Shown: in pieces, positions 61,175 to 64,000 of the stretch
How positions within the stretch are numbered: position 1 is the stretch's first letter
How the letters are laid out: the number at the start of each line of letters is the position of its first letter
NCBI GenBank assembly: GCA_037903475.1
Contig: JBAJFG010000561.1
Location: forward strand, 558,001-622,000
Direction of reading: 5' to 3'
Length of the DNA: 64,000 nucleotides
Source of the DNA: Ancylostoma caninum
Lineage: Eukaryota; Nematoda; Chromadorea; Rhabditida; Ancylostomatidae
Position numbers and translations under genes: made by a program
The notes under the pieces: generated by a model
What the model was told of the DNA's origin: nothing
Seen by the model: only the letters and a program-made list of their open reading frames with translations
The model's database searches: none

Positions 61175-62083
61175 TTAGGTTGGTGCATAATTAATGTGGC
61201 TATTTTTGCGATTTCTTTCCTCGTTTAAAAGCAGCGCTTCCCACATGATTTTTTGGTGATAATCTTCATTTAAAGGTGCTATCGAGAATTGTATCCACAT
61301 TCGCTATAGCATGCTCTACCACTCTGGGAAAGATCCGAATTCAGCACAGTCATTTCGCCACCTCAACGAAATTTTGGCTGAAGAAAAACCAGCACAGCCA
61401 AGTGGAAAAACATTGAAGTGGTTGGCATAGGGCGGTAATATCCTCATAGATGAAGAACAAGAGCTCGACGATCAAAATTCGATGTTCAGGAACTTTCGGC
61501 AGCCATGAAAGAGGAGGTTGGACTGACGAGATTCTTCAGACACGGAATATGCTCGTTTCGCTGCAGGAAATGGGTGGAAATTCGAACTTTGTGCTCCTTT
61601 GCTTGTGCTTCCAGCTTTGTGCTTTTGTGCTTTGTGTCTGTTTGAGAGTTCGTGGGACCTATCCCGCCAATCTCCATGCTTTTCGCAGTTTTTGAGAAGA
61701 ACGATGGCTGGATGGTCCACAAGTCTCGGGCCAGTATTCTTGTTCTCAAGCCTTCGTCCCCCTCCTAAAGTTCCTTGGGCTCAAAATTTGATGTGTCACC
61801 TCTTCCTACTTTCTGCCGAGCTTGTATCTTATGAATATGAATCATCTTTCAACTTGGTCTTGTTGATTGTTCTTTCTGCAGAAGGCTCTTTGAGATCACA
61901 AAATGACTGCGCTGCATCCCAACCTTTCCCGAAGTGACAGCGCATATAACGGCGAACTTGGATGCGATTTTTGATGGCACCTTTAACGAAGAAACAAAAG
62001 GATTGCTTTTTACAAAAAAAACCACTTGAAAAGCTCCAAATTTTTTTACGAGAAAAGAAGTCGCAAAAAAGCCGCATTAATTA
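61175..62083. mobile_element. snap-back mariner: two 5' halves head to head
   Basis: The left end TTAGGTTGGTGCATAATTAA preceded by TA is a classic mariner terminus. The right end carries its reverse complement (GCCGCATTAATTATGCA). Both halves continue inward into the same mariner N-terminal coding sequence: IRYSMLYHSGKDPNSAQSF on the plus strand near 61.3 kb and VRRYMRCHFGKGWDAAQSF on the minus strand near 62.0 kb. The element is thus an inverted repeat of the 5' end of one mariner, not a complete copy. No full transposase or DDD catalytic region is present. Confidence 0.75.
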
Positions 62084-63530
62084 TGCAGAAAAATAAATAA
62101 TTAAAATCTCTGCGTGTTTTCTTTTCTAACGATGAATAGAAAACCAAGTAATAAAAGAATAACAAATTATGGAAAAAACAAATAAACTATCATAGATAAT
62201 TCCTCACGGAAAAGATTTCAGGCATGAAATTTGTAACATGATCATGACACACTGCCGACGGATGCATTCGAACCAAAATTTCCACTGATCAATCAAAAAC
62301 TCATAAGTGAAGAAGAAAGGAAAATTCCCCCGCAATCGGTGCTGCATTTGATCGATATCGAGCACGTTTTGGCCGCTTGACCAAGCGAGTCTCCGCAATG
62401 GATTCGGTCGATAACGACGTAATGAATGCGGTCAACAAATTCGTAGTACCCTCTATTCTACATCAACAATCACATCGTTTTCTAATATATTGGATGGAAT
62501 CCTTTTTACATGGTACCGATATTCACTGCCACTTTCCATATCAAGAACATCTCGGGGATACACGAAATAGCAGCTGATTCAACTTTCGTGACCAGACATG
62601 ATTTCACTTAGGAAACATCACACCTCATTGAAGACTATTTAAGAAAGATAAGAAGAGGAAAACCCCAGCGCTGGGGCGCAGAAAATGGGGGTGTCGAAGA
62701 TAGAATGAATCAGCGAAACGGCATCAGAAACACCGAGGAGAGACAGCGTGTCAGAGGATGGGAATAGAAGCAATAAATTCGTGGCGACAATGTTAAAATG
62801 TCAAGTAGTGCTGAAGCATTAGCGAAGGGAATTATTGCCAAGCAAGTCAAATGGAGCGTGGCTAAAGAAAGCTGGGAAATTTACAGGATGTTAAAAAATT
62901 GGATAGATGAAAAGCTTCGAAATAGAGTTAAGTTAATTGAAAGATGCATCAGCGGTGAAAAAAAAACCAAGGATGTGGGTTTGTAGGTAGGGGAAGGTGG
63001 TGGAAGAGAAAGCTGATACGGACTTGTGCGCGAAGTAATGGCCACAGTCCAGAGTTAATTTGGCTGCAAAAGCGGACATAATAGAAATTGTTCCCTAGCC
63101 TCATCCCACGCTTCCAGAATTGAGCGACTACCGAAACTTTTCGTTCAAGTCCGCGGAGATAATATTAATGCTGCAACATAAAGTTATGCACCGTGCTGCT
63201 ATAGGCAGATGGTGCATTGTTCAGTGTTGTGGAAGATTGACTGTAAGTTGCTGAGCAAGAGTTAATTTAATGAACACCATGATTAAATGCAGCAGATAGC
63301 AAGTCACAAAAGAAAAGCCTTCTGGCATAAACTACTTCATAACTGACAAGGGAAGGATACTCCCTGGCCGTGAGCTTTCCTGATGACCTATGTACGGTTC
63401 AATGCACTTGGCATCACTGATGTCGAATCCATGCCGCACCATTCCTGCGGAGTCCCGAGTGGAAAGTTATGGCGGTTTTTGTTGGTGCGGGGCGCACACA
63501 TATGCGGTCTCGAGTGTCACACAGCCAGTT
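62084..63530. other. intergenic, no gene supported
   Basis: AT-rich sequence with short frames only. From about 63300 the sequence changes to moderate GC and leads into the tRNA-like element, suggesting one composite repeat. Confidence 0.35.
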
Positions 63531-63534
63531 GGGT

Positions 63535-63615
63535 CCGTGGTATAGTGGTAAGTCTCTCGCTTCACAAGGACAAGGATGCTGGATCGGATCCTGTTGCAGC
63601 TGCCTCTTTTGCATC
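63535..63615 (+). repeat. tRNA-Val-like pseudogene or SINE head
   Basis: GGTCCGTGGTATAGTGGTAA resembles the 5' part of nematode tRNA-Val, with TGGTATAGTGG as an A box and CTTCACAAG giving a CAC anticodon. The B box is degenerate (GGATCGGATCC) and the 3' acceptor strand does not pair with the 5' end, so it is not a working tRNA. Confidence 0.5.
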
Positions 63616-63791
63616 TACGATTTAGAAGCCTTCCTCCTTCGAGGAGGCTATTTTCAGGCAGTTAGGCTATATTTCCCTCTCGCATACCGACACTACAATG
63701 GTTCGGAGTGAATCCAGAGGTTCTTCGTACATCACATCTCAAAACAGCAGAAACTTGATATATGGTTTACTCTCCGACAGTCGAAACTCCT

Positions 63792-63931
63792 TTATGTGCA
63801 CATATGGTAAGATAGCACAAAGTGATCAAGACAAAGTTGCTTCTCACAATAAGAACAGCGAATAAAGAAGAGCTCGTTACAATCATCATGTTCACAAGGT
63901 CCCACCACATTTTGAGGGGAGCAAAACTCGA
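63792..63931 (-). CDS. 3' exon with an AN1-type zinc finger (gene runs off the window)
   Basis: After the acceptor AACTCCAG the exon encodes 46 codons and ends TAA. It contains CEHDDC, RCSYCEKQLCLDH and YHMC: cysteine and histidine spacing C-x4-C-x8-C-x2-C-x4-C-x2-H-x5-H-x-C, the AN1 zinc-finger pattern with a slightly wide first pair. AN1 fingers occur in ZFAND proteins linked to ubiquitin and stress responses. The upstream exons lie beyond position 64000. Only one finger is visible, so the exact subfamily cannot be named. Confidence 0.55.
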
Positions 63932-64000
63932 CTGGAGTTAAAAATTCACCGGGATGGGTATCACAGTACCCAGCCGCATGCCACGAGTACACGAGAAATT

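Noticed and set aside
63535..63615. Functional tRNA-Val gene.
   Set aside because: The 3' acceptor strand does not pair with the 5' end and the T-loop box is degenerate.

Overview
The window looks like nuclear DNA from a clade V (strongylid, hookworm-like) nematode. The evidence is short exons with phase-consistent GT-AG introns and TTTCAG-type acceptors, C. elegans-like protein families (HSP-16-type small heat shock proteins in a divergent pair, an HMP-2-type beta-catenin), AT-rich intergenic DNA, and many small DNA transposons including mariner remnants. The genus is not certain from sequence alone. All exon models were read by eye: each stated exon set keeps one reading frame across its junctions, but no alignment was run.

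Layout. 1-15.5 kb holds no gene I can support; it contains repeat islands (TTCGAATA arrays, a perfect hairpin, a fold-back element, a TA-flanked MITE, a 132-bp duplication). 15.5-18.5 kb (minus) is an 11-exon gene whose head and coiled coil resemble the XRCC4/XLF superfamily, followed by five C2H2 zinc fingers. 18.5-27 kb is a transposon nest: an LTR element with only a gag-like ORF, arrays of a CCGGGCAGGCCG-type motif, a pair of 510-bp direct repeats with GC-rich cores, and a GIY-YIG retroelement remnant. 27.2-28.2 kb (minus) is the 3' part of a four-helix membrane protein.

30.6-43.5 kb is the conserved core, three genes head to tail on the minus strand: an ARMC1 homologue (279 aa), an HMP-2-type beta-catenin (673 aa, 16 exons) and UTP4/cirhin (652 aa, 15 exons), with gaps of about 500 bp, compatible with an operon or a closely packed cluster. 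Their introns carry a hAT MITE, a MITE fragment and a 43-bp hairpin.

46.9-50.2 kb is an inverted duplication carrying two divergent small heat-shock genes (188 aa each) with mirrored TATA boxes and heat-shock elements, and an unusual acidic N-terminal domain made of about three repeats. 52.7-61 kb (minus) is a long gene for a low-complexity Arg/Ser/Asp-rich protein that I do not recognise. The rest holds tRNA-derived SINEs, a Tc1-like remnant, a snap-back mariner and, at the right edge, an exon with an AN1-type zinc finger.

Functionally the genes are housekeeping (ribosome biogenesis, adhesion or Wnt signalling, probably mitochondrial ARMC1, perhaps end joining) plus a stress-inducible chaperone pair. 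No prokaryotic or viral gene system is visible.
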